Below are positions 49,825-58,345 of a DNA stretch of 64,000 bases, one piece after another. The DNA comes from VRUE01 sp963695835. GTDB taxonomy: Bacteria; Actinomycetota; Thermoleophilia; Solirubrobacterales; 70-9. The stretch covers positions 124,001 to 188,000 of the forward strand of contig CAVOHR010000002.1 of NCBI GenBank assembly GCA_963695835.1, written 5' to 3'. The translations under genes and the position numbers were made by a program. Position 1 is the first letter of the stretch. The number at the start of each line of letters is the position of its first letter. The notes below the pieces were generated by a model, which was given only the letters and a program-made list of their open reading frames with translations, was not told the DNA's origin and searched no databases.

Positions 49825-50025
49825 CTGCTCGCCACAGAGAAGCAGCTTCGCAAGGAGGGCTGGGAAGTCGTCCGTCAACGCGGCAGTCACGCCCGCTTGA
49901 AGAAGGCGGGGCGCAGGCATGCGCTCGTCGTTCCGCTGCACCGGGAACTCCGCCGCGGAACCCTCGCCGGCATCTTGCGCGATGCTGACCTCAGCGCCGA
50001 GGATTTGCGGCGCCTGCTCGACTAG
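49825..50025 (+). CDS. hicA: HicA-like mRNA interferase toxin, orphan, apparent CTG start
   Basis: 66 residues: KQLRKEGWEVVRQRGSHARL with the catalytic His in the GSH motif of the dsRBD-like HicA fold, then VVPLHRELRRGTLAGILRDA and a C-terminal LSAEDLRRLLD. The distance from the first possible codon to GW matches HicA, yet the frame is opened by a stop (49819-49821) and has no ATG, GTG or TTG before the domain; CTG at 49825-49827 with GAGG seven bases upstream is the best start. No HicB antitoxin is recognised on either side. Either it uses a rare start, or it is a 5'-damaged relic. Confidence 0.65.
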   Translation: MLATEKQLRKEGWEVVRQRGSHARLKKAGRRHALVVPLHRELRRGTLAGILRDADLSAEDLRRLLD

Positions 50026-50089
50026 CCCCAGCTGCAAAGGGGGCCGGGTCAGCGAATACCCTGGATGCACCTTGCGCATCCTGAAGAAA

Positions 50090-50941
50090 ATGCCGATGAA
50101 CGACCCGGCTGATCGGGCCTGCAGGGTCTGCGGAAAGGTCACGAACCTCTCCTTTGAGCACGTCCCGCCGAAAGGGGTTGGCAATACGGGTCGGGTAGAG
50201 ATGCTCGGGATCGAGGACTGGCTTCGACGGGAGGACGAAGGTGCTGCCGTCAAGCCGACGATCAGCCAAAAAGGTTCAGGCGCCTACTCCCTGTGCCGGG
50301 AGTGCAACACCCGTGCAGGCGAGTTCTACGTGCCGGAGTTCCAGAAGTTGCACGGCACCGGGGTCCAGGCCCTCTCCGAACTCGACTTCAAGAGTCTGGA
50401 CACGCAGCCTACGGCGGGCTACGTCGAGATGAACATCAAGGGGGTTCAGCCGGCGCGGCTGGCCAAGCAGATCGTAACGATGCTGCTGGCGATCTCACCC
50501 GGTGGCTTCGCGCAGGCAAACCCTGAGCTGGCGGAATATGTCCGGGTGCCGGAGAAGGTTGGTCTTCCCGAGCGCTTCCAGCTCTACCTCGCCCTATATG
50601 CCGGGCCGAACGTCCGTTACAACGGTGGCTCGGTTGCTATGAGGCTGAAAGACGACGGCGGCTTCGCCACGATCCCGCTGTGGGAATTGGCCTATCCGCC
50701 CTTCAGCTACATGTTGACTCTCGACGAGAGCGAGCCGCCCGTAGAGACCGGCAACATCACCAACTTCACGTCGGCCGGCTTCGAGGACATAGGCGAAGTC
50801 ACGATGACACTCAAGGTCGGCTTTGGCCATACCGCTCTCCCGCTCGATTTCCGGACGAAGGCGACCCTCGACGTAGAACGGACGGAGAGCGAAGCGTTTG
50901 CAGCAGCCAATGGAATCGAGACCGGCAGGGGCACCCCATGA
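50090..50941 (+). CDS. Zinc-binding (HNH-like) protein
   Basis: 283 residues from ATG 50090 (or 50096). The front shows ACRVCGKVTNLSFEHVPPKG and later YSLCRECNTRAGEFYVPEF: two CxxC pairs with a conserved His between, the layout of HNH/treble-clef nucleases. The remaining 200 residues are of unknown fold and beta-rich at the end (GEVTMTLKVGFGHTALPL). An earlier in-frame start at 49919 would run through hicA and is unlikely. 20 bp upstream of the Mrr-like gene, so probably one transcript. Confidence 0.65.
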   Translation: MPMNDPADRACRVCGKVTNLSFEHVPPKGVGNTGRVEMLGIEDWLRREDEGAAVKPTISQKGSGAYSLCRECNTRAGEFYVPEFQKLHGTGVQALSELDFKSLDTQPTAGYVEMNIKGVQPARLAKQIVTMLLAISPGGFAQANPELAEYVRVPEKVGLPERFQLYLALYAGPNVRYNGGSVAMRLKDDGGFATIPLWELAYPPFSYMLTLDESEPPVETGNITNFTSAGFEDIGEVTMTLKVGFGHTALPLDFRTKATLDVERTESEAFAAANGIETGRGTP

Positions 50942-50961
50942 CGCTCCTCGTCTACGACTAG

Positions 50962-51897
50962 ATGGCCATCGACCCCGCGGAGCCGGAGGAGCCAGTAGTC
51001 GTCGGCGACGAGCTCGACGAACTCCATGAGTCGATCTTCGGTTCTTCCGATCTCGGTCCCGGCAAGCGTTACGAGCGTTTGGTTGCGCTGATCTTCGCCA
51101 CCCTCGGTGAGAAAGTCGTGCGCCACGACGTCAGGGCCGCCGGCCCTGGGAAGCGGACGAAGCATCAGATCGACGTATGGATCGAACGCGACGGCGAGGA
51201 GCAGCTCGTGATCGTCGAGTGCAAACACTGGGCCGAGGAGGTCGGCAAGGAAGCCCTCGACAAGCTCGTCGGCGTCGGCACCCAGCTCGAGGCCGACGGC
51301 GCCCTCATCGTCACTACGGTCGGCTTCACGAAGGGAGCCCGCGACGTTGCCTTCGACGAGAAGATCGGTCTGATCCGGGTGACGCGATTTCGTGATCCCG
51401 AGGACTGGGAGGGGATGGTCAAAGAACTCCGCGGGCGCGGCACCATCGGCTACAGCGAAATCGACAACCTTTCAGTCCGCGCCGCGGACCCCGACGAGGT
51501 GGAGGAGCTCGAGGAGGAGGATCGTCAGTTTGGTCCGTTCCTCGGCGAGGAACGCTTTCTCAATGCAGAGGGAGCCCTAAAAGAGAGCATCAGCGAGCTG
51601 ATCGACTCGATTCCCCAGGCCACGGACCTCGGTACGCACGCCCGGTCATTGCAGCTTGAGCCCGACCGCTTCTTCGAGCTTCCGAGCGGCCGCCGGCTCC
51701 AGGTGCGGGCGCTCGAGTGGGATGAGATCGTCAGTCAGTTCCATACGGAGCACCGCATCGGGCCACGTAGCCCGGCGCAGGCGTTGGTGCGAGAGATCGA
51801 TCCCGAGGCCGGCGAGGCGACCAGCAAGCGGGCTGTCTTCGACGACCAGCTTCGTCGTCTGCGGATCGACGACGATGGCAATGTTCGCCGCATCTGA
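50962..51897 (+). CDS. Mrr-like restriction endonuclease
   Basis: 311 residues. Residues 30-165 form an Mrr/NACHT-associated type PD-(D/E)XK domain: GKRYERLVALIFATLGEKVV, KHQIDVWIERDGEEQLVIVE with CKHW giving D...ExK (catalytic Asp, Glu and Lys), GVGTQLEADGALIVTTVGFT and GLIRVTRFRDPEDW. The C-terminal 130 residues are unassigned. Mrr-type enzymes cut modified DNA. Probably co-transcribed with the zinc protein. Confidence 0.82.
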   Translation: MAIDPAEPEEPVVVGDELDELHESIFGSSDLGPGKRYERLVALIFATLGEKVVRHDVRAAGPGKRTKHQIDVWIERDGEEQLVIVECKHWAEEVGKEALDKLVGVGTQLEADGALIVTTVGFTKGARDVAFDEKIGLIRVTRFRDPEDWEGMVKELRGRGTIGYSEIDNLSVRAADPDEVEELEEEDRQFGPFLGEERFLNAEGALKESISELIDSIPQATDLGTHARSLQLEPDRFFELPSGRRLQVRALEWDEIVSQFHTEHRIGPRSPAQALVREIDPEAGEATSKRAVFDDQLRRLRIDDDGNVRRI

Positions 51898-52024
51898 CCG
51901 GCTGCCTGAGAGCAGCTCGGCCGACTCGGCCCGGATGCCGCCCAAGGGGGGCGGTGGGCAGAGGCGGCCTTTGATGCCTCGCATCGGCCGGCGGGAGAGA
52001 TCTCGGCCGAAGTACGATCGAGCA

Positions 52025-52375
52025 ATGCCTGACGAGCTGACCCTCGCCGACGTGATCGACTTTCTCTCTGACCATGAGGGGCAGGAGGTCTACGTCTAGA
52101 TAGGCACCCGCGATCGTGAGAGCACGGAGCAACCGGCCGACTCCTTCCTCCTGAAGCTGCATGGCCACCGGCTCGGCAGCATCCAGGACGCCACCGATCA
52201 CAACCCGGGCGGCGAGCGTAGGGCGCCGATGGTTGCACTTGAATCCCTAGACGCCGAGGGCGATGGTGCGGGGTCCAGGATCCCCCGTCAGGTCACCGCC
52301 ATTCAGGGCGACCCTGGACGCGGCCTGAAGGTGTGGCTGGACGATACGGTCTATGTCGGGATCATCCCGAGCTGA
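52025..52375 (+). pseudogene. Hypothetical gene with an internal in-frame TAG
   Basis: One continuous frame of 117 codons from ATG 52025 to TGA 52373-52375, except for TAG at 52097-52099. Before it: ELTLADVIDFLSDHEGQEVY; after it: ADSFLLKLHGHRLGSIQDAT and TAIQGDPGRGLKVWLDDTVY. Both sides keep the same frame and coding character, and GAG to TAG is a single change. It is either a recent nonsense mutation, a base-call error, or a readthrough site. No family recognised. Confidence 0.55.
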
Positions 52376-52664
52376 GACCGCCGACCGGCGCCGTAGCCTC
52401 CAGGGGGTGCAGCTCACCCAGCTTCAGGACGAGGTCGTCGACACCGCCCATTCCCAGAGCCAGTTCGATCCGAGCGTGTTTGCACGTCTGCTGCTCCACG
52501 ACATCGATGACGTTCACGCCGCGATCCGTGACCTCATCGACCGGGGGCTGCTGGAAAGGGCCGAGGGCGACACCTATCGCCTAACCGATCAAGGCGAGGC
52601 CGTTCACCGGGCCCAAGAGCAAGCGCATCGGGCCACCGTGGTGAGGCTTTCCAGCTCCTGGTAG
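52353..52664 (+). CDS. Small winged-helix-like protein
   Basis: 103 residues from ATG 52353, overlapping the preceding frame by 23 bp; GTG 52407 gives 85 residues and starts right at the domain. LTQLQDEVVDTAHSQSQFD, ARLLLHDIDDVHAAIRDLID and RGLLERAEGDTYRLTDQGEA form a wHTH with a typical wing (YRLTDQG). Probably a small DNA-binding regulator. Confidence 0.6.
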   Translation: MSGSSRAETADRRRSLQGVQLTQLQDEVVDTAHSQSQFDPSVFARLLLHDIDDVHAAIRDLIDRGLLERAEGDTYRLTDQGEAVHRAQEQAHRATVVRLSSSW

Positions 52665-52724
52665 TCCGCAAGGCCCTGGGTCCGCCTCTGGCCTTGGGTC
52701 CGAAGTTGGGCTTATCGTTGGTTC

Positions 52725-54041
52725 ATGGGACAAGGGTCTGCCCGCGACGAAACCGGCATCGTCGATTTCTACTTAGAGACCTACCAGGAGTGCGAGGGGC
52801 AGGCGCAGTACGACGCATGGATGGGTGGCGGTGGCGAACCCTTCGACTTCACCGGGAGTTCCTACTTGCAGGAGTGGACGCGACCGCTCCGAGAGTTAAC
52901 GCCTCTGATGCAGCGCTTCAACGAGAGCCTCGAGGACGCTTGGAAAGCGATTGTTTGGGGTTGGTGCGAGTGGCCGACCTTGACTCAGGCAGACCTCGAA
53001 TTCATGGCCGAGATCGACCAATGCACCTTCGAGGATGGCGACTACTTTCTGAGCCACGATCCGGCCTTCTTCGACGACCCCCGCAAACTCAAGGTTCTCG
53101 CAATGGGTCGAGAGCTGGCAGCGCTCAGCCGGGACTTCTGGGATCGCCTGCATGAGCTTGGGGCGCTCCCGAGATTGGTACGCGAGGCCAATCATCTTTT
53201 CCTTCTCCGCGAATGCGGGGAAGAGGTCCACGAAGAATCATCTGTTTATCGGGATGAGCTCGCGGAGGCGATCCTGGATTACACCCCCCACATGGAAAAA
53301 GCGAAAGCCGACGGGCTTGACTTCTGGGATGCCCTGAAAGCTGACCTAACTGCCTCGGCTCGTGAGTCCGTGGGCATCTTCGGGGTTTGGCATGCCTTGA
53401 CGGAGAGGCCCATCCAGTCCTTAAAAGAGTGCCTCTCGGGGCTGGTCCACAGGGAGGAGGCTCGCGCTCGCCCTATATTCGATTCGATCGCATCGGAACG
53501 GGCCGCTGAGTCCCGCAAGCGTGGCTGGCTGGCCTATGCCGCCCATCGAATTGACCGGGAGGTCGAGCAAAATCCGACGCCCGGTTCCTTTGCGGATGCG
53601 AGCTTCTTGGTCGTGCATCCGATTGAGCGCTGCGTATCAGAGCATGCATCACCCGGGGCTCGGGCATCAGCGTTAGTTGTCGGTCGGCGCACGGGGACTC
53701 GGCGCCGAGAGTCACATGGAGCGCCAACACGGACGCGAGGTTCTAAGCGTGGGGCTGCGAGGGCTTCACCCGGCGACCCTGACGAACCAGAGCCGGCGTT
53801 AGGCCGGTCTTCCCTCGGGTCCCTACTCAGGTGCTTTTGCCTTCTCGGTGCGGTCGCCGCGGCAGCTTTTACCTTGGCTCGGACCGAGACCTGGGCTGCA
53901 GGTGCTTGGGACCTCCTGGCTCAGGTGGCGACGATCCTTTGGGGCCTCACTGATGTTGCGTCTCGAATCGGCGGGACCCTGGCTTTCGGGATATTGGTGC
54001 GGAAGTGGATTCTCCAGCGCCTGGGTGCGGCACCCGGCTAG
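52725..54041 (+). CDS. Hypothetical protein with C-terminal membrane segments
   Basis: 438 residues. The front 290 residues are acidic and helical (LQEWTRPLRELTPLMQRFNE, KVLAMGRELAALSRDFWDRL); 300-360 is a basic, low-complexity linker (GRRTGTRRRESHGAPTRTRG); the end has two hydrophobic segments (LLRCFCLLGAVAAAAFTLA and ASRIGGTLAFGILVRKWIL). No family recognised. Confidence 0.6.
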   Translation: MGQGSARDETGIVDFYLETYQECEGQAQYDAWMGGGGEPFDFTGSSYLQEWTRPLRELTPLMQRFNESLEDAWKAIVWGWCEWPTLTQADLEFMAEIDQCTFEDGDYFLSHDPAFFDDPRKLKVLAMGRELAALSRDFWDRLHELGALPRLVREANHLFLLRECGEEVHEESSVYRDELAEAILDYTPHMEKAKADGLDFWDALKADLTASARESVGIFGVWHALTERPIQSLKECLSGLVHREEARARPIFDSIASERAAESRKRGWLAYAAHRIDREVEQNPTPGSFADASFLVVHPIERCVSEHASPGARASALVVGRRTGTRRRESHGAPTRTRGSKRGAARASPGDPDEPEPALGRSSLGSLLRCFCLLGAVAAAAFTLARTETWAAGAWDLLAQVATILWGLTDVASRIGGTLAFGILVRKWILQRLGAAPG

Positions 54042-54124
54042 AGCTGCATCGATGGCAGACGACCCAGAGCGTATGGCCCCCGCAAGCCGCGATGCGGCCG
54101 TTGACCGATCGCGGGCTTCCTCGC

Positions 54125-55933
54125 CTAATCGCGCAGCTCGCCGGCGAGGCTGCGATCGGCCCAGGTCAACGACACCAGCTGCTCGGCGAGATCGAGGATC
54201 GGCCGCCTCTCGCCGGTCTTCTCGTTCTCGCTCAGGACGAAGCGCGCCAGCCGGCGGGCGAGGTCAGGCTTTGAGAGATGAAATCCTGGGTCGCGATTGC
54301 TGGCCATCTCGAGCAGGATCGAGGCCACCCCCTTGTCGCTTCCACTATCGCGTTGGGCGGTGATTTCGGTGTCGAGGTCGTCCGAATCCAGCGAGAATCC
54401 ATCGAGGCCGATCTCATCTGCGAAGTCACCGAGTATCTGGCAAAGCTCGGCAGACGAGAAGTTGTCCACCTCGAAGTTCTCTTTCCAGAGCAGGAACTCC
54501 GGGGAGTCGCCTGGCTCCTGACTCAGGTCATTGGCTTTCGCCAGCGCCTCCTTCATCGCGGCGCGCCGGGCCTCGGGATCCTCAATCAGGCGGGCTGCCT
54601 TCATGCCCTCCTCCCGGATCTCCGCGCGCTTCTTCTCGCCGATGCCCTCGATCACGTTCGCCCGCACCAGCGCCTCGATCATCTCCTTCGCCCGCCCCTC
54701 GTTGTCGAAGACCAGAAAGAAGTAGTTCGCATAACCGCGGAAGGCGCCGAGTAGTGACTCCGCGTTCTCGGGGATGTCAGCGCCGCCGAGATCGGTAGCG
54801 GCGATTCCCAGCATCTCGAAGGACAGCGCATAGCCCTCCTCGACAATCGTTCGCAAAGCGACGATCTCCGACGGGCCCTCGGCGAGCAGCTGGACCCGCC
54901 AGGGGTAGAGACCGTAGTCCTCGAGCAAGCTGGGCAGCAGAGCCCGGTTCCCGCGTGCCGTCGTCTCGTCGCGGCCCTCGACACCCCGCCGCCGGCGCCG
55001 TTCGTTCACGTCGGGGAGGAGCTCGGTCCCCTCCAGCCGCCGGTGCCAGGAGCGGATGACGCGGGCGGCGTCGTAGTAGTCGCGGGCCAGTCGCGCCAGT
55101 CCCCTCAGGCGTTCGAGGCTATGGCGGTTGACCTGGTCGATCAGGTCGAAGACCTCTACGTTCGGGTCGATCCAGCGGGCCCGGTAGACGAGGTTCTCGT
55201 AGATGCTCGCCAGCTCTGCGGCATCGGTGCCGCAATCCGCTGCGAGCTCGTCGTAATTCAGCGTTCGAAGCTGCTCGGCCGCCCACTCGCTCGCATCGTC
55301 GGTCAGCCCGCCGACGCCGCTGCCGATCCAGTTGCTCTGCCTCGGCCCGCCACGCTCGAACGGATAGAAGACGTTTTGGACCCGCACTAGGAGCAACTCG
55401 AGCGCGCGTCGCCGCTCTGCCGCTTCGAGCAGGCTCTCGCGCATCTGCTCCGGCGAGCGCGCTGCGGCCGCCTTCGCCTGGGTCTCGAGAAAGGACTCGA
55501 GGCCGTCCTCGAGGTTGCCCCAAATCACTCCGGGTGTGAGCTGGTCCTGTAGCTCACTGAGCCAGATGATCTGCCAGTGGTGGTAGAGCACCTGCGGGTT
55601 GGCGTCGTCTCCGTGGGCCTTCTCGGCGGCGGCCTGCAGTTGCTCCCACGGGACGTAGCCGCTCTCCTCACGGATGATCAACTCACCCTCATCGAGGCAG
55701 CGCTGCTGGTCGTAGGGCCAAGAGGCGTGGTGGGCGTAGGCCACCGGCTGAAGGATCCCTTCGCGGTCCAGTGCCTCCCAGGGGCCGCGTGACAACAGCC
55801 CAAGATCGCTGAGGCCCCGGGATTTGGCCATGTCGCGCATACCCCGGAGCTCGATCAGGCGCAGCTGCACGAAACACCACTCGCGCACGGCACGCGAGAA
55901 GTTGAAGTTCCCTGGGATCGTCATCTCTGTCAC
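54125..55933 (-). CDS. TOPRIM-like protein of unknown function
   Basis: 602 residues. Residues 345-420 resemble a TOPRIM domain as in OLD-family nucleases: VQLLAEGPSEIVALRTIVEE with E352, GIAATDLGGADIPENAESLL with D381, and YFFLVFDNEGRAKEMIEALV with D410/E412. There is no ATPase domain upstream; the first 340 residues are helical (ALELLLVRVQNVFYPFERGG) and unassigned, as are the last 180. If TOPRIM is right, it is a metal-dependent nuclease or primase-like enzyme. Its start faces that of the ApeA-like gene with 111 bp between, so both may share control. Confidence 0.6.
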   Translation of the reverse strand: MTEMTIPGNFNFSRAVREWCFVQLRLIELRGMRDMAKSRGLSDLGLLSRGPWEALDREGILQPVAYAHHASWPYDQQRCLDEGELIIREESGYVPWEQLQAAAEKAHGDDANPQVLYHHWQIIWLSELQDQLTPGVIWGNLEDGLESFLETQAKAAAARSPEQMRESLLEAAERRRALELLLVRVQNVFYPFERGGPRQSNWIGSGVGGLTDDASEWAAEQLRTLNYDELAADCGTDAAELASIYENLVYRARWIDPNVEVFDLIDQVNRHSLERLRGLARLARDYYDAARVIRSWHRRLEGTELLPDVNERRRRRGVEGRDETTARGNRALLPSLLEDYGLYPWRVQLLAEGPSEIVALRTIVEEGYALSFEMLGIAATDLGGADIPENAESLLGAFRGYANYFFLVFDNEGRAKEMIEALVRANVIEGIGEKKRAEIREEGMKAARLIEDPEARRAAMKEALAKANDLSQEPGDSPEFLLWKENFEVDNFSSAELCQILGDFADEIGLDGFSLDSDDLDTEITAQRDSGSDKGVASILLEMASNRDPGFHLSKPDLARRLARFVLSENEKTGERRPILDLAEQLVSLTWADRSLAGELRD

Positions 55934-56044
55934 CGGAAAAGCTTCTCGCTAGCCGCGGTCGAATCCTCGACTAGTCGACTGACGCGTCACCATCTCAGTC
56001 GCAGTTCGGCATTGCACTGTGCTCTTCCTCTAGCGTTGGGACCG

Positions 56045-57397
56045 ATGGCGATTCCCGACCTCCGCAAGCCCGGCGAGGTGATTGATTGCATGGCTACCGT
56101 CGGTGACGGCGAGCCTGCGCGCGCGTTCCTGCAGCTGCCGAGTCAGGCCGGCCCCGGTCTACTTCGCATGGTCGAGCCGGATGGGGTCGGGTTCGGCGAA
56201 GACAACCTGGAGGGGGTGCGGCTGAGCTTGCTTGAGGGCCACGATTCCGCGCTGGCGTGCCTTCCCAACTGCTACGTCAAAGCGGTCAGTTTCGGCGCCC
56301 GGGAGATGACGCCCTATCCCGCCGAAATCGCGATCAACTCGGCGATTGTGGGCTCGGATGACGGCGAGCAGACCTATCCGTCGATCTCGATCTCCAACCA
56401 TCGGGCCGTCAGGTTCCTGGATCGCAATCCAACGTCGACGGGGGACGTGGTTGCCAACCACGCCGTGCGCGAGGAGCGCGCCTCGGTTCCCTTTGGTGGG
56501 CATCAGATGCAGCTGCTTGAGATCGGCGCTCAGGACAACTCCGGCGACGAGGCCGAAGTGACCGTCAGGTGGTGGATGGAGATCGTCTTGACGGGTCCGC
56601 CCAAGACGCTGGTGGAGTGGAGCAACTTCGTGATGCCGGCCCTCGCCTTGCTCTCCTTCTGCCTGGACGAACCGCTCTCGCCCGAACGCATACACACGAT
56701 GGATGGCAGCCAGCTAGTCGACCTCCACCTCCGCTGGCGCGAGAACAGCGCGCCGTCGCGGCCCCCAGCGCTGATGACGCTCGACAATGTGCGCGACCGC
56801 TTTGCTCAGGTAGCGGAGACGTGGGGGCGGATTCAGTTGGAGGCGCCCGAACTGATGTGGCAGCTGGTCGAGTACCAGTTGCGGCGCGGCCACCGAATCA
56901 ACGCCGATCAGTTCGTTCTGGTCGCCCGCTGCCTGGAGCTGTATTTCAGCTACAGCGAGCGCTTCGAGAGCGTCATGCGCCCACCCGAGGAGCACCGGCA
57001 GCTGGTCGCCGAGCTGATGGCCGGCATGTCGCCCGAGCTGCGCGAGCAGGAGGGGGAGTGGATCGAGCGCAACTTGCTCGGCTCCAACCGGGCCAGCCTG
57101 CTCGATCAGGTTCGGCGGATTCTCGACAGCTTCGACGGCGAGGTGATCCGCTACTGCGGCATTCCGGAAGACCGGGAGGAGTTCGCGAAGGCCGTTCGCG
57201 ATACCCGCAACTTCTTCACCCACTTTCCCAGTGAGCGACCGGCTCGGGTGCCCGATGGCCGGGGCCTGGTCGTCTTGAATCACCGCCTCTGGTTCCTTCT
57301 GCGCGCCTGCCTGCTGCGTGACATGGGTTTCGAGGAACCCGAGGTGGTTGAGCTGCTGGCCGCCGCAGGGCAGAGGCACTACCTGATCAGGGGGTAG
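56045..57397 (+). CDS. ApeA-like HEPN ribonuclease
   Basis: 450 residues from ATG 56045 (an ATG-like start 33 bp earlier is possible). The N-terminal 220 residues are beta-rich and resemble the ApeA N-terminal domain. The C-terminus has a HEPN region: FVLVARCLELYFSYSERFES and AVRDTRNFFTHFPSERPARV, where RNFFTH (388-393) fits the HEPN Rx4H active site. ApeA proteins stop phage growth by cutting RNA, probably tRNA. It is a single-gene system elsewhere; here it is divergent from a TOPRIM-like gene. Confidence 0.75.
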   Translation: MAIPDLRKPGEVIDCMATVGDGEPARAFLQLPSQAGPGLLRMVEPDGVGFGEDNLEGVRLSLLEGHDSALACLPNCYVKAVSFGAREMTPYPAEIAINSAIVGSDDGEQTYPSISISNHRAVRFLDRNPTSTGDVVANHAVREERASVPFGGHQMQLLEIGAQDNSGDEAEVTVRWWMEIVLTGPPKTLVEWSNFVMPALALLSFCLDEPLSPERIHTMDGSQLVDLHLRWRENSAPSRPPALMTLDNVRDRFAQVAETWGRIQLEAPELMWQLVEYQLRRGHRINADQFVLVARCLELYFSYSERFESVMRPPEEHRQLVAELMAGMSPELREQEGEWIERNLLGSNRASLLDQVRRILDSFDGEVIRYCGIPEDREEFAKAVRDTRNFFTHFPSERPARVPDGRGLVVLNHRLWFLLRACLLRDMGFEEPEVVELLAAAGQRHYLIRG

Positions 57398-57586
57398 CCG
57401 GACCGGCGCTTGTCGAGGGCGTCGCTCGGGGCCGGCGGGTACCAATCGGGTACCGATTTGAGGGCAACTAGGTCCAACTCGGACCAACTCGAACCGCTTG
57501 AACAAGCCAAAGCCCGGCCCAACCAACCAGGGCCAGAGTTCTCATAACCCGAAGGTCGCGGGTTCGCGAACCCCGCCAGGGCGATT
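57398..57586. other. Probable old attachment region with short repeats
   Basis: No gene. GGGTACC occurs at 57438-57444 and 57449-57455, and CCAACTCG at 57475-57482 and 57485-57492; such closely spaced direct repeats are typical of integrase arm sites. GGCCC and GGGCC around 57520-57533 may form a weak hairpin. A half tRNA follows at 57538. Confidence 0.5.
57538..57583 (+). other. 3' half of a tRNA-Met-like sequence, probable att relic
   Basis: GTTCTCATAACCCGAAGG followed by TCGCGGGTTCG (57538-57566) is the anticodon loop with CAT, the 3' anticodon stem, the variable loop and the 5' T arm of a Met or initiator tRNA; the T arm and acceptor then diverge. No 5' half is present. Duplicated tRNA 3' ends are left at one border of elements that insert into tRNA genes. 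The sequence is not that of the tRNA at 39564. Confidence 0.65.
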
Positions 57587-57928
57587 TTAGCCGCCCGCGT
57601 GGGCCCGCTTCGCGGGCAGCGCAATCAGCCCGAATTGGGATTGGCAGCGGTAAGCATCGCGCCAGTCTCGTCGCGGTCTGCTTTCGCGCAGTTGTGAGCG
57701 CCAGCTGAGCCCTGCTCCAGGCGCCTGCTCCGGACGAACAGCAGGCGTACTGGCGAGCCGGGGTCGCGCTCCTGCTTCCACGCGGGGCTGCGAGAGGCGC
57801 TGCCCGTAGCAGTCGAAGAGCTCGGTGAGGAAGGTATGGGCCTCGCCGCGCTCGTAGCTGTCCCGCACGCTCCAGCGCGCGACGAACCGCGTCAGATTGG
57901 CCCTGATCTCCTCGCCGGTGAGGGGCAT
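57587..57928 (-). pseudogene. Truncated N-terminus of an MmeI-like DNA methyltransferase
   Basis: The first 45 residues (LTGEEIRANLTRFVARWSVR and ERGEAHTFLTELFDCYG) match the N-terminus of type IIG/BREX-PglX or MmeI-like methyltransferases, which are about 900 residues long. After residue 45 the sequence becomes basic and low in family character and stops at 57587, next to the half tRNA. The gene was probably cut by recombination at that site. Confidence 0.6.
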
Positions 57929-57937
57929 CCGCGTCGG

Positions 57938-58228
57938 CTAGGACGCGAGGCGCTGCTGCTCGTCGCCGCCTGCCGCGATCAGCTCGCCCTGGTCACTGGA
58001 GGGCGCTCGCCAGTAGACCGACTTCATCAACCGCGCGTGGTCGGCCCGTGCCGCACCGGCGGCGGTCTCCAGGGCCGCAATCAGGTACGCCGGCGCCCCG
58101 TCCTTCTTCAGCTCCTTGGCCGTTTCGTCGAGACGACGGGCGGCGTCTTCGATGTAGAGCATCGCGCCCTCCACCTTGCGGAAGTGCGCTTCCTCGCGAC
58201 GTTGCTCTGCGGCGTTCACATTGCTCAC
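57938..58228 (-). CDS. Small hypothetical protein linked to the relaxase
   Basis: 96 residues from GTG 58226-58228. Helical: REEAHFRKVEGAMLYIEDAA then RRLDETAKELKKDGAPAYLI and ALETAAGAARADHARLMKSV. Could be a relaxosome accessory or a regulator by place only; no family is recognised. 117 bp after the mobF stop. Confidence 0.55.
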   Translation of the reverse strand: MSNVNAAEQRREEAHFRKVEGAMLYIEDAARRLDETAKELKKDGAPAYLIAALETAAGAARADHARLMKSVYWRAPSSDQGELIAAGGDEQQRLAS

Positions 58229-58345
58229 TCTAGGGGCGTCCCTGGACGCGTGTGGCGCGCAGAATCGCAAATCCGGGGAACGGGTTCGCGACAAATCTCG
58301 CCCGTCACGCGCCGGGTCGCCGCCAGGGCGATCGGCGCGAGATCG

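Noticed and set aside
57520..57590. A functional tRNA gene
   Set aside because: Only the 3' half pairs; there is no D arm or 5' acceptor strand, and the T arm is altered.
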